A stretch of 64,000 nucleotides of DNA from contig JAEILZ010000002.1 of the NCBI GenBank assembly GCA_018873225.1, positions 5,890,001 to 5,954,000 of the forward strand, read 5' to 3'. The DNA is from [Phialemoniopsis] sp. UDSM-2020. Lineage: Eukaryota; Ascomycota; Sordariomycetes; Thyridiales; Thyridiaceae. The notes beneath the pieces were generated by a model. The model made no database searches. It had not been told where the DNA came from and saw nothing but the letters and a program-made list of their open reading frames with translations. A program made the position numbers and the translations under genes. This document shows, in pieces, positions 48,571 through 60,407 of this stretch; the stretch's first letter is position 1; every line of letters starts with the position of its first letter.

Positions 48571-50647
48571 ATGCGGCCTCAGGTCCGGGGAACTAGAGTT
48601 ACCGGCCAGGACACTATCAATATGTTGCAAAACGTCAGGGCCAAAGGGCCCCTTCAGGTGAAATCGAGCAGGGTGACATCGATACTTCTCGTTGCCGCTG
48701 CCTGCATATTCGCTACGGTATGCACAAGAGTCACCCACACCTGCCTCAATGAATCGCCCGGCTAACATCACACAGACCACAGGCTTCGATTCTGCCCTGA
48801 TGTACGAGGCAAATGAGAGTTAACTCCAATCAAAGAGGTAGCTCGCTAACATTGTTGGTAGGAACGGAATCAACATCATGCCATCGTATACCCAAACTCT
48901 GAAGTTGACGACAACTACAAAGTCGCTCAACACGGCATCAGGCTTCATTGGATCGGGCTTCGTAGCCCTTTGGATCGGTCCTGTCGTGAACCACATCGGT
49001 CGCAAGCGGGGCATCATGCTCTCCATCCTATTCAAGCTTGCTGGGGTCATTTTCATGGCGGCAGCTCAGAATGTCGGCATGTTTGTCCTCGGCCGTGTTC
49101 TGCTTGGTATGGGCTCTGGTACCTCCGGCGTTGCGGCTTCTACGTATGTCAAGGCCTTGCTATTATGGTCAACCTGCAGTGCTAAGACAACGAACCCAGA
49201 TGGCTGGCAGAGACTCTGTCCCACCGGAGACGCGGCGTAGGTTTGAGTGCTGTTTACACAGTGTGGTACGTTGGTAAGTAATCCACGGAATCTAGTCGAT
49301 CTAGTGTATCTTTGACGATTAATCTGTGTACTAGGCGCTCTCATCGCCGCTGGTGTCACCTACAGAACTGCCGACATCGAAGGCGAGTGGTCTTGGCGCC
49401 TACCGTGTCTCCTCCAGGGCCTATTCAGCTTCGCCTGTGCCGCGGTGCTCGCCTTCGTCCCCGAGTCGCCCCGTTGGCTAGCCTACCAGGGTCGTTTCAA
49501 CGATGCCCTGGAAGTTGTAGCATCAATGCAGTCTAACGGCGATACAACCGAGCCCCTGACACAGGCCCAATACCGAGAAATGATTGATACGATCGAATGG
49601 GAACGTGCCGAGGGCAAGCAACTCAACTACAAGGAAATGCTGGCGTCCCGTGGCTCGCGCAAGCGCGTCATGCTCGCAGTGTCTGTCGCTGTGATCGCGA
49701 TGTTGAGCGGTGAGTAATGTCTAGACAAAGGGAAGTAAACACATCATTGACTCATGTTCTAGGCAACAATATCGTTTCATACTATCTAGGCGATATGCTG
49801 GCAGCAGCGGGAATCACGAGCACTCATACCAAGCTTGAAATAGTATGTTCGTCCTTTACATGGTCAACACCGATGAGATCCTAACGAGCAATCTCCAGAA
49901 CGTGATTCTCAATGCATGGTGCTTTGTCTGTGCCCTCACTGGCACCTTGCTTATAGATCGCATTGGCAGAAAGACCATGTGTATGTTGTCATGCATGGCG
50001 ATGGCTACCACGTTATTCATTGTTGGAGCATTGACTAAGGGTGAGATTCAAGCCGTGCTTACGTTTAAGACTTCGTGACTGACCTTCTTCCAACCTAGTC
50101 TATGGCCACGGACAAAATACGTCCGGTACTTACGGCACGATCGCGTCGATTTTCCTGTTCCAAGGCAGTTATGGCATCGGCATCACACCTCTTACGGTGT
50201 TGTATCCTCCCGAAGTCTTGAACTACTCCATTCGATCGAATGGAATGGCTGCATGGACCATGGCCGTGAATATCTCAGGGTAAGCTCAAGCACTTACTCC
50301 CCGCTGCTGGCAAAGCTAATCTTGAGATTGGTAGTGTCATTGTGACTTTCATCTTCCCTTTCGGATTGGCAGCCATTTCTTGGAAGCTCTACATGATTAA
50401 TGCCGCATGGGACGTGTTGCAGTTCATCTTTGTGTTGGTCTTCTGGATTGAAACGAAAGGCATCACTCTCGAGGAGGTTGATCGACTGATTGATGGGACA
50501 AAGCACAGCAGTGTTCCTGATATCGTGGACCTGCAAAATGGCACCGCGGTCCTGGAAGGCAAAGGCATCGACAACACCGGTGCCGAGGTCGACAATGACC
50601 AGGCAACCAAGGAGGTCAAGACTGTGGTCACTCCCACGGTCAATTAG
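48571..50647 (+). CDS. MFS sugar transporter (lactose/disaccharide type)
   Basis: Nine exons: 48571-48717, 48776-48801, 48862-49143, 49200-49273, 49335-49709, 49763-49842, 49899-50040, 50099-50279 and 50335-50647. Every splice preserves phase, giving 539 residues. Family marks are TTGFDSALMNGINIMPSY (assembled over two introns, including a 26-nt exon), NHIGRKRG, TWLAETLSHRRRG, PESPRWLAYQGR, DRIGRK and YPPEVLNYSIRSNG. Sequence and exon richness fit the lactose-permease-like branch of fungal sugar porters. A later ATG at 48622 is possible. The gene is divergent from the tandem-cluster regulator and shares its promoter words. Confidence 0.92.
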
Positions 50648-50923
50648 GAGCTACCTTCCCGAGTCAGAAGTGTAAGTGTATTCTCTAATCCGGGGTTTCT
50701 GACAATCAAGTCGAATGAGGTGTCAAGGCCTACTTGCCGGAGAGTAAGCCTGGTGTTTTCCATGTCTTCAAAGTTGCTGTTGAGTATGAAGTCAATCCAG
50801 TCTATTCAATCGCTATTATACCGTAAGAATGCAATGTTATACATGTTTGCCCTTTACTACCTAGGACTCTATCGCGTCCACCAGGGACTGGTATGTTGCC
50901 ACCGATCTATCTCGTACAGGGTC

Positions 50924-53365
50924 CTACGAACTGCAGAATCTTCTAGCAATGCTGTCTTTCTCTGAGCCCAGAGACTCTATAAGCTTGTTCAACTCGACTA
51001 GCCGTTGTGCGGTAGTAGCAAACATGCCAGCTAGAAAAAAGTCAGTGTCAGCAGCAGTCCTCGGAAAGCCCCACATGGATTATAACAGGAGGGACCAACC
51101 TTCTGCATGCCATTGGATGTGGCAGTGCAGCGCCCAGACACCCGGGTTCGTTGCTACGTAGCGAATGACAACATGTGAGTTGCCAGGGACTAGGACTGTG
51201 TCGCGTCGCATGGGGTTGTCCATGTTCCAGGTCGTCACACCCTGACCAAACTGGCCACGGCCCCATCCGACGATCTGGAAGTTTTGGCCTAGGGATAGTC
51301 AGCAATCCAGGCCACTTGTCAATCAGGTGTTTTCGCGTTCTCATACCACTGCACAGTTATGTTAGCTATCTGCAGGGCCCAAGAGATCAAATTGGGGCTT
51401 ACTGTAAATGCCAGGGGTGGGACATCATCTGATTTGCGCTGATGGCCATCTGCGCGGCTTTCCCGTCATCGCGTGACACAAATATGTTCTGATCCGTCCC
51501 AAAATCCCATTTCGGCGCACTTGACTCAAAATTTGTCAGAGACAAGTCTTGGTGAGAGGTCTCCCAGATAGTCGCGCTGTCGTTCAGAGGAGAGAAGATA
51601 GTCTGTTGGACTTGTCAGCAAGGATGAAGTCAAAGAGGAGAGAAGGCTAAAGATTTGCTGCCTACATTGTTCACAAAACTACGATATGAACCATTATAGG
51701 TGCCCATAGAAAATACCAGGTGATGCTTGTTTCTGTCGCTCGGTTCGTAGGCCTGGATTTCTCTGACTGGCTTTGGCTTGTCCATAGGCATGTCCTGGCA
51801 CCTTTGCGTCCACGGCTCCAGAGCTCCGGTAGAGACTGCACCTATGGTCGTCGAATCAAGATCCCAGGGCTTTCCAATAGGTTGGTCGTTGACGTCGACG
51901 TCGTCGTAGGACAAGATCCCAGTCGCCTCGTAGTTGACGGGCACCAAGCCGGCCCCAAAAGCACCGTTAAGCATACTACAGTGCCTGGGTGCAGTCGCAC
52001 GCATCAGGTAATTTCCAGCTGGCTGGTCGGTGGTGAATACGACCGAGTATCGTTGGCCTGGATTCAGGAAAACGCGTGACGTCTTGATGGGCTCAATTTC
52101 CACTCCGTCGATCTCGACAATCTCGAAGACGTGGCTGTCGACGGTGAACCACAGCGGGATATTGGAGCTGTGGCTGATGAGCCTGAGGCGCACGCGGCGC
52201 TTGCTTGGGACGCGTGCGCTGTACATGGAGCCGCTCGAGCAGCCTGCTGGCACGTGGCTCGTGGTATCATCCTGTCGCTTGTCAGAGACGTGCCGTGTTT
52301 CTTCTGACGGCGTTGAAGTACAGCCATAGGTGCTACGGCCGTTGATGACGATGTTATCTGGGGGCGGTTCCATGCCTGGCATGCCGGGTCTCCAACTGGG
52401 CGATGGGCTCAAGTATTCCGCGAGGGCCTAACAAGCGGCTGTTAGAAAATGATGCGATCGAGAATCTGCACAGGCATACCTTTTCTGCTTCCATGTGATA
52501 CAAGTCACCAATCATCACAACTCTATCCTCCTCAACAGCAGGAATCTTTTCATCAGGGTCATGAATGATCTTGTCAAGTCAGCTGTCTGCCCTTCACCGA
52601 GACCAAGTAGTATCAAATGGCACTTACCAAGGGACCGAACAACCCGTCAGTATACTGAGCGGACACATGACCGTGGTACCAGAAAGAGCCACGCTGATCT
52701 ACGATATCAAACACGTATGTGAAGCTCTCGCCAGGCGGGATACCGCACTCCGTAACGCGATAGACTCCATCCATCCAGACGCTGTTCCTTTGGTCAATTC
52801 CGTGCCAGTGAATCGCCGTTCTCTCATTGGGCATCGAGTTGTGCACAGTGACTTGAATCTTGTCACCCAAGTTGGCTTGGATAAGTGGCCCTGGCGACTG
52901 CCCATTCACAAGGATCATCTCCTTGGCCAACCCATCGGGAGCACTGCTGCTGCGCGTGATATTGAATACGTATTCGCGTGTCTGTGGCTCGCTGGAGATG
53001 ACGAAATTCGTTTTCCTCAAGTCAAACGGATCACCTGGGGTTTGAATTTCAGGAGGCGGGCTCGCCTCGCTCTGGTCGGGCTCCTGTGCTGGCGGCTCTG
53101 CTGGCGGTGGCGGCGGCGGCGGCGGTGCCGGTACACGCACCGACGACGAGAATTTGAGTAAAGCGAAGCCTACAATCATAAGGACCGAGACGACGAGTAT
53201 GGTCATCATGAAGACGAGGCTCGACATCCCCCGGCGTTTGCGCGCCGGGCCTGCTCGCGGAAGCTTCGGTTCATGGCTAGCGGCATCGCGCGCCGCCGCC
53301 GATGGCCGCGTGCTCCTGGGCAAAAGCGTCCCATCCTCGCGGTCAGAATCCGAATCCCGGTCCAT
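50924..53365 (-). CDS. Multicopper oxidase (laccase-like) with N-terminal membrane anchor
   Basis: Exons in transcript order are 53365-52628, 52569-52480, 52427-51666, 51602-51403, 51348-51347, 51288-51100 and 51030-50924, giving 695 residues. The N-terminus has about 47 mostly charged residues, one membrane helix (about 48-71) and a proline run, so the enzyme is probably anchored with its catalytic part outside. Copper ligands are complete: HWHG (186-189), WYHGH (229-233), HPWHLHG (592-598) and HCHIQWH (652-658). The residue ten after the type 1 Cys is Met663; fungal laccases usually have Leu or Phe, and Met is associated with a lower redox potential. HPWHLHG requires a two-nucleotide exon. 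The enzyme should oxidise phenols, metal ions or similar donors with oxygen; the substrate is not evident. Confidence 0.92.
51347..51348 (-). other. Two-nucleotide micro-exon (TG) of the multicopper oxidase gene
   Basis: The exon before ends in TTA CA at 51403 and the one after begins GC CAA at 51288. Joining them directly shifts the frame and loses the fourth copper motif. Between them, a 54-nt segment (GTAAGC to GCTAAC to GTGCAG) and a 58-nt segment (GTATGA to TGCTGACT to CCTAG) are both normal fungal introns and leave only TG between them. CA+TG+GC restores His-Gly of the invariant HLHG motif. Confidence 0.8.
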
Positions 53366-54581
53366 AGCTTCTAGCTCTCAGCAGCCAGGCTTCCCCGTCG
53401 CGTCGTTTTCAACAATAATGATGTTCGCCGAAGGAGAGATGAGCACCATCACCATCATCAGCGAAGCATCGAAATGCCAGGGTTTTAGGGGACAACATTC
53501 CATTCCAGAAAAATCTCCCCACTGTCCTTGGCGGAGCGTCGCTTGGCGTTTGATGCCCCACTGTCAGACGGGTCTGGGCCATTCATGGGTCGAGCCGAGA
53601 TGGAATGGAGTCTGTGAACGAAAAGGGGAAAATGCACAGCGCTTCATCTCACCCCATACAGCCCCCTTTCTTACCCTTCTTCGCTGTATTTGGTTGCATG
53701 ACACTTCGCCCGCGATGATTCGCCCAACAGCTGTCCGGCGACCGTTTGTCACACGTTCGCCGGCTTCCCCGGGCCTTCACCGACCGGGCTTGCTCGCGCC
53801 GTAGATCAAGTCCCCGGTCGCGTCCGCATCCGCTGACGGGCTCGGGCACGAATTTGCCCGGATAGATCGAAATGGTGGATTGCGTCGCAATGACGGCTGT
53901 GCCAAGATCTGGCCACCAACCAGAAATTGATGCGACCAGATGAGAAGCATCAGCTATCGGCTCAAATAGCAATCCTTTCATTTTGTGAAGGGCAAACCAT
54001 TTCGCAGTCGTAGGTTGCACTGATGCAGACCTTAGCCACTCGCAACGTGCGGTGCACCCTGAAGGTCGCCAAACAATTGAACGAGTGTCAAGAGGAAATA
54101 AACAGTCTGAGCCGTGAACGAATTCTTCGAAAGCTCGTGAAATGCGTTTGCCTTTATTCTCTGAGCCGAGGCCGCCCTTCTCGCGTACTTGGGCTACATA
54201 CATTTCCCTTCCGTTCGGATCCGGGTGAAAACATCATATCTGGACCGCAGAGTATGGCAGGGCGTTGGCACAGTAGTGAAATCGCGTGGTATTCCCGGGA
54301 GGATAGTTCGTACTCTCGGTCTTCTACTCGGGTTTCTCAGACGCGACAAAGGAAAAGCGGAGACATTTTCGTACGGACTTCGCATCGCACCCGCCCCAGT
54401 GGAGCTAAACGAGAATACTCCCGGGGCAACAAACTAAACATGACGACGACGTTGTCACCCCCTGACAAATTTCCCGTCCATCTGCTGCGATGTTTAGTTA
54501 TATACCTTCCTCTTGTGTCCTAACTACCCCAGGTTTCGTGGCGATCACAGTTTCACTGCCGTGAAAGCCGCCGAGTCCACC
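53366..54581. other. Divergent intergenic region, 1.2 kb
   Basis: Promoters of the multicopper oxidase (minus) and the peroxidase (plus). A CCGTCGCGT word lies 30 bp before the oxidase start (53395-53403), and a TATATA lies at 54499-54504 before the peroxidase. Open frames here have no protein-like features. Confidence 0.5.
54499..54504 (+). promoter_or_regulatory. Probable TATA box of the peroxidase gene
   Basis: TATATA lies 78 bp before the ATG at 54582. This short distance supports a transcript that includes that ATG instead of only the later one at 54849. Confidence 0.5.
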
Positions 54582-55894
54582 ATGGTAACGCTCTCTCTGC
54601 CGGCTCGGGTTGTCACCCTGCTGCTCGTATCACTCTACCTGCTCCTCGCAATTAAATATCAGAGCCTCTTGATTGGAGGATTCAACAACAAGGATGCTGG
54701 TGAGGCTTCGGTCCGCGTGGAGCCCTTGAGTGCCGTCACCCTTCCCGCAGAGCATAGCTCAGCATTTAAGAGGCTTCCGGTCCTCTCAATATCGAACAGT
54801 GACTCCGGGGCACTGTCTTTCAGAGTTCTCAAGTGGTCCACCTCAATCATGAAGTTCTTCAATCAGGCGGGCTTGATATCCTACATTCTACCTCTAGCAA
54901 GCGGAGTCACTGCACATCCGCCATGCCACCAGTGGGCTCCTCCAGGACCCGATGACTGTAAGTATCTCATAGACCCTCACTAATCGGTACTCCTCGCTGA
55001 TTGACTATTATTAGTCCGAGGTCCATGCCCTATGATGAATACCTTGGCGAATCATGGCTTCCTCCAACATGATGGAAGGAATATCACAAGAGAAAACATC
55101 ATCGCCGCACTAGGAGGTGCTTTGAACTTCGACCCAGCACTTGCGACTCTGATGTTCGACCAGGCTATCATTGCAAACCCGGAGCCTAATGCTACTTTCT
55201 TTACTCTGTGAGATCTCTTCAACTTACAACATCTATCAAAGCACTCTTGTTGCTGACACTGAAGGGATTTCCAGTGATCACTTGAATCAGCACAACGTCC
55301 TCGAGCACGATGCCAGTCTCAGGTTAGTGGATGATATGAACAAGCAATGAGTACGCAGCTAACGCGAGAGAAATAGTCGATCCGATGCCTTCTTCGGCAA
55401 CAATCATGTTTTCAATCAGACAGTATTTGACGCCAGCAAAGCGTACTGGACCGCCGAGATGGTCACTCCGCAAATGTTGGCCAACAGCAAGCTCTTCCAG
55501 CAGATAGCATCCAGAGCGTCCAACCCCGAGTATAGGTTCACCGAGTCAACAGAGCAGTTCAGCCTAGGCGAGGTGGCTGCCCCCGTCATCGCTTTTGGTA
55601 ACCTACAATCTGGAGAAGTAAACAGGACTTTGGTCGAATACTTCTTTGGTAAGACCTTTGCACCCAACATGCCTCTGCAAGAAATATGTCCATATACTAA
55701 GAGAATCCTGTGATATAGAAAACGAGAAGCTTCCTACCGAGTTAGGGTGGTCCAAGAAGGTTGACACGATCGGCTTGCAAGACATCCTGCACATGACGCA
55801 AATGATTGCAAACGCTACAAAGCTCACAACAGACGCCAATGCAGGCGCCGGTAAGATCAAACGTGGAAATTTACACTCCGGGGTTGCACTTTAA
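54582..55894 (+). CDS. Heme-thiolate peroxidase, chloroperoxidase (peroxidase family 2) type
   Basis: Exons are 54582-54957, 55015-55207, 55275-55322, 55377-55648 and 55719-55894, giving 354 residues. After intron 1 comes RGPCPMMNTLANHGFL, whose first Cys (residue 130) is the expected proximal heme thiolate. EHDASLSR (Glu about 200) supplies the distal acid. Family members are secreted enzymes that use hydrogen peroxide for halogenation or oxygen insertion. Two starts are possible. The ATG at 54582 has an excellent context (CACCATGG), a TATA box 78 bp upstream, and would add a hydrophobic helix and an 89-residue extension. The ATG at 54849 gives a plain signal peptide (MKFFNQAGLISYILPLASG) and 265 residues, the usual family size. 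Confidence 0.9.
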
Positions 55895-55914
55895 GGAATG
55901 GCAGGGACAAAGAT

Positions 55915-56823
55915 TCAGTTGTAATTCTTGTTGAGGAACTTCACTAGTTGACTTTCGAGTATAATAAGTTCTCCCAGCCTTGGTGTGACACGGCCATTTG
56001 ACACGTCCATCACATTATTCTTCTTGAAAACCCCCAAGTTCCTTGACAATATCTCCTTGTCCCCTGTTGAAGTGTCTATTGTTTGCCAAGCCGCTGAGGT
56101 ACAAACATGCCTCCCGATGCCAGCGGCCTTCTCCTCGTCCAAACTATTCCATCACATATGGATTGTGACGGCAGGAGTGTCGTCGACAGTTGGAGAAGTC
56201 GAATCCTCGTAGATGCAAAGTACCGGCTTGGTCGAAACTGGAGCCTGAGGAACGACATAGTACCGCGGGAACAGTCCCTCGTCCTCAACCACCTCAATAG
56301 AAAGGTCACGCACTTGCTCGTATCTGGAAATGACATGGTTTTTAGTGTTTTGCAATTTGCAGAAGCGACAAGAGACTTACTGGTAGACGATGTTGGCGGC
56401 CTGAGTGACGACCTCCACCGCACGATCGATGGTGACAGCGCCAGGGTGGACCGAGAAGACAATGGTGGGAAAGTGCTCCTCGAGTGGAGAAGTCTTGAAG
56501 CCGACACGCAAGGCCATGAGGAAGATAGGCTTGTCATTGATGATGATGTCGGCCAGGAGCTGCACGAGATTCTTGCTATGAGCTGGGAGAGGGGAGACCC
56601 ACAGCTCTCGAATGGGGTGCGACTCCATCTTCACCATCTTGCGATCCCAGATCGACTGTGGGGCTGGTCCCTCTCCATCGTGGTGTGGGACACGGGGAGC
56701 AGTATCGAGACGGGTTCGGGCTAGGAAGAGACGGCGGTGATCGTTGTTGTCAGCATCATCACCCCGCTCGAGGTGAATCTGCGGGAGAGTACTCATGCTG
56801 GCGGTGCTTGTCTCGGAGGCCAT
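55915..56823 (-). CDS. Protein of unknown function
   Basis: Exons in transcript order are 56823-56381 and 56323-55915, giving 283 residues with agreeing phase (intron GTAAGT to TTCCAG). I do not recognise a domain. The protein is soluble-looking, with a Ser/Thr-rich, acidic N-terminus (about 1-50), an internal segment IRELWVSPLPAHSKNLVQLLADIII followed by PIFLMALRVGF, and a central AVEVVTQAANIVYQYEQVRDLSIEVV that may be helical. The mixed hydrophobic pattern suggests a folded alpha/beta protein. Its 3' end is only 20 bp from that of the converging peroxidase gene, so transcripts are likely to overlap. Confidence 0.7.
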
Positions 56824-57427
56824 CTTGTCGAGTGGTAGTGGTGTGTGCTGAAGTGAGTTGCAGGGAGAGATAGAGCTGTACAGGCTTCTGAATCAGAATC
56901 AGAAATGTGACAGCTCTGGGAAGTTGAGAGGTCGTGGAAAGAGTGAGGTCGGGCTTGAAGAATGAGATTTGGCAATTTATAGATCCTAGAAATTTGAGCG
57001 CACCTACAGTCGCTGGTGAGGAGGAGACTATAAGGTGAAATAAAAGTCAAATCAAAAGTGAGAACGAGGTGAGAGACAAATGGAATTCACCGCATCCAAC
57101 TACATAATCAATCAACAATGGAGACAATTGAGCAACAGAAAGCACACGTTGGTGTTTGCTGTGTGACACACCTGATTGGAAGTGTTACTTCAAAAAGTTG
57201 CAATAAACAGCACTCTAAATTGTCTTCTTTCTAGGTATGTACTGTCAAATTGAAGGCAGGTTTGCAAGGACTTGTGCCGAAAGGGCAATAATTGTCACTA
57301 ACACCCACTGTTACCAGCAATGCGACTGCTTTGCATGCAGGTGCACCTTGATGAAATGCTGAGACGATATTTGTATTACGCACAACCAGTCTGCTAGCAG
57401 CAACCTTGAGTTGTACGGTCAATCAGA
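56824..57427. other. Intergenic, 604 bp
   Basis: Promoter of the unknown protein and 3' flank of the carboxypeptidase. AT-rich; no gene seen. Confidence 0.5.
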
Positions 57428-59571
57428 TTAAACTAGCAGTAGTACCGTAAAGACCAAAGCCGTTGTGCTTAATACTCGATCAAAAGCACGCTGCCTGGTG
57501 CCAGCATTCTGGTTAGTTGCTGTTGGTGGCGATGTGGAGCTGGTGGAAGGCTTAGACGAAGTTGTCGGGGTTGGGCTGTCGCTCCCAACAACGTCTGGGA
57601 ACAGCTCTGTGGAGTTCTTGTCGACAACAATCCAGTTCTTCACCGTCAAATTGCCCGCTGCCAAAGCCTTCCACTCTTCCTCTGTACAGGTCGCCTCATC
57701 CAATGAGTAGCAGAAGTGCTGGTATTGGGCAGGGGGTGTGGATCTGACGGCCAAAGTGTCCACAGCTCCTTCTGTGGCGTAGGAGCCGTTTGCTAGAGTG
57801 TCAACTTTTCCAGTGGCAATATCTTTGTTGAAGAGTGCTCGCATGAAAATCTCGTATGCGGTATCTGGCTGGTACGAAGGAATCTCGTGGCCTGCCTGGT
57901 AGACTCGCGAGAACGAGAGGTTGCCATACTGCCTGACTTGACCTCCGACATAACTGGCGTTCGTTTGGATAGAGGCGTATCCAGCATCGTGGAAGTCTTT
58001 GGTGTGGGTGTAGTTGATAGCCAGACTGACAGCTTCACCGCCGAGCCAATTACATGCGTAGTCCCTATCACCGTAGACCAGAGCGACTTTGATGCCATTC
58101 TCGAGCAGGAAAGTCAAGTCCTCCAGCCAGCCTGGTCTAGGGTAGTCTCCAATACCTCTGAACGCGGTGGAGACTGCTTCGGAGCTCTGAGTCCAATTCA
58201 GAGGTACGCCTAGACCAGCTTGCACGTGAGGCTGGTTCAGCCACCCCTCGTAGAACGGGGGCGGGAACGGGTCAGGGTCAAGCTGAGTCATGTCGTAGTA
58301 GTTTCGGCCTGAGTAATCAAGATACGGCCCGCGAACCTTGCTTGAGCAGAAGTTCTCGGCTTCAGAGCAGATCTTGTTGACCGTCTTGTTCTTGCCGCTG
58401 TTGTCTGGGTCGCCGACGACCGAGGCTGCGCGGCAATCGTTAATCATGTCACGACATCCGCCAGGCCTGCTGAGAGCATCCACCATCTCCTTGTGTATCG
58501 TCTCATTGACCGAGATGATGCCGTAGGTATTGTTGACTGCAATCTCTGGGTAGAAGGGGTACTGGACCTGGCGATCGATGCAGCCGTTGATGATCAGTAG
58601 CGTGTCTAGATTGAGGATGTACATCTGACCGGGCGCGCCGTACCACGTGCCATTCTCAATCTTCTGGTTCTGTTCTTCGAAGTAGGCGGCGAAAGCGGGG
58701 CCGTAGCGACCGCCGTACGATTCTGTCGCGATGCTGATGCGCGAGTCGTTGGGGTGATACCCGGGGAACTCCTGGAACCAGACCTGAGCAAAGTGCCAGA
58801 GGGCAACGGCGGCGTTGTGCGTGCCCAGGGACGTCTTGTTGCGGTTGTTGCTGGGAAATGTGCCGGTGAAGAACGTGGCGTTTTGCCCTGGGATAGGCTC
58901 GTCATCTTTGATCTTCACCGTGTCGCCAGTGAAGGTATTGACGGTGTAATTTGCGAGCGTATCGTACGAGAGACCGACTTGGACTGGCTGGTCGAGGTAC
59001 AGCATATTTACTACTGTTGCGTTAGCAGGCATTCGAGATTGTAGCGAGACCAAGCGGGAATGATCATACCCTCATTGTTCCAAGACCACTCATTGAGCCG
59101 GGTAGAGTTCGAGTCCGGGTTCACGAAACACGGACCATTCTCCACAAGGAGTCCAAGCATTGACGAACTGCCAGGGCCGCCATTCATCCATATCGACAAT
59201 GGCGCATTCTCGGGGTCCTTTCGAGACTCGAAGAACCAAAAGAAGGTATTGATGGGGTAATCTTGGTCCTGATCAGGGAGTGTCCCCGGAGGCAGGTGGA
59301 TGTACCCAGAATACGACTTGACACCCTCAGTAGTCTCACAAAGGTCCGTCTAGAATATGATCAATTGTCTATGCGGACATGCCTCGGTCTTGAGGTAGAA
59401 GATCGGATGGAGCCGGCTCACCTCTTTGTAGCTGATGGTAACACTGCTGTTGAACTTGGATTTTAACACAGTGAGACCTTCCGGGGGCTTGGGGAACTGT
59501 CCCTCCACCTGAAGAGGGCCAAGCACCGCAATGGCAGCTAGCCAGAGCGTGCGAATGTTTCGCATGAGCAT
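57428..59571 (-). CDS. Serine carboxypeptidase (S10 family), secreted, probably GPI-anchored
   Basis: Exons in transcript order are 59571-59422, 59349-59070 and 59013-57428, giving 671 residues. A signal peptide (about 1-25, ending LGPLQVEG) starts the protein. [11 protein letters not shown] forms the oxyanion region. The triad is Ser242 in [11 protein letters not shown] (Thr where most relatives have Gly), Asp461 in [10 protein letters not shown] and His519 in [10 protein letters not shown]. Many N-glycosylation sequons are present. The C-terminus is Ser/Thr/Pro-rich followed by a hydrophobic tail ending [12 protein letters not shown], as for a GPI-anchor signal. The enzyme should trim C-terminal residues from peptides at the cell surface, probably at acid pH. 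Confidence 0.94.
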
Positions 59572-60227
59572 TGCAACAGGTCAGGTTACACCAAGCCCTT
59601 ATGTAATGTTCATCGACTGATTGAAAACGGCGACTGTCACACACACACATATGTGGGTGACGATGTGCTTTTAAACACTCCCCGACCTCGAAGCCCCCGC
59701 ACTTGGCCCGCAGGCACGGACTTCGCGGCATAGATAACGTTGGGAATAAGGTAGCGGGCTACATTTCGTGATTGCAGGCCAAAAAGCAACGATCACTGTG
59801 ATTCGCCGATCCTGTGCAACCTAGGCAGGTGGTACTGCAGGCGATCCGCGACCCCGCACAAGCAAACCGGTTGGTGACCCGGCTGATATGCCTCCATGAC
59901 TAATGAAGAGTCCAAGGCAGCACCAAAACCTTGTCGAACAAAGAGGCTGCAGTACTCGCATCACAGCAAATGTCCTGGGTCAATTCCAAGTAGACTAGAC
60001 CTATCATAGAAGGACCATGCTGGGACCCCCCACACCCCCGGCCTCCCTCCGGGACACCAAATACTTGAACACAACTCTTTTATCATTCTCAAGGCTTTGT
60101 TATCAACAAAGAGCAAAGAAAACAGCTGCGAGATCAATCATAGACAAGAATAAGATTGAGACGATTGATTTTTGAGTATAATGATGTTCACGAGCAAGGA
60201 GGCATCCCGGAGTGAGATGTGTACCCC

Positions 60228-60235
60228 TATAAATA
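60228..60235 (+). promoter_or_regulatory. Probable TATA box of the RING-like gene
   Basis: TATAAATA about 180 bp before the ATG at 60408, followed by a CT-rich then CA-rich leader. Confidence 0.55.
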
Positions 60236-60343
60236 AAACCTGCTTGCCTCTGGATTCCCATCGTTCTATCATCTCGAACTCAAACACAAACATCAAACAT
60301 CAAACCAACTCTCGATTAACCAAGGATCACAGCATTACTCAGC

Positions 60344-60361
60344 AAAAAAAAAAAAAAAAAA
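60344..60361 (+). repeat. A18 homopolymer in probable 5' leader
   Basis: Eighteen consecutive A, 47 bp before the RING-like gene start, probably inside its 5' untranslated region. Its length in the assembly may be inexact. Confidence 0.8.
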
Positions 60362-60407
60362 GGAACTTATTCAAAACAACATCCTCTGACAACACCATAC
60401 CGGCATC

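Larger units (their letters stand above)
59572..60407. other. Divergent intergenic region, 836 bp
   Basis: Promoters of the carboxypeptidase and the RING-like gene. It holds a short CA-dinucleotide run near 59640, a TATA box at 60228 and an A18 run at 60344. No gene seen. Confidence 0.5.

Noticed and set aside
60344..60361. A18 run as a retroposed poly(A) tail
   Set aside because: No target duplication or upstream processed gene; it sits in the leader of an active-looking gene.
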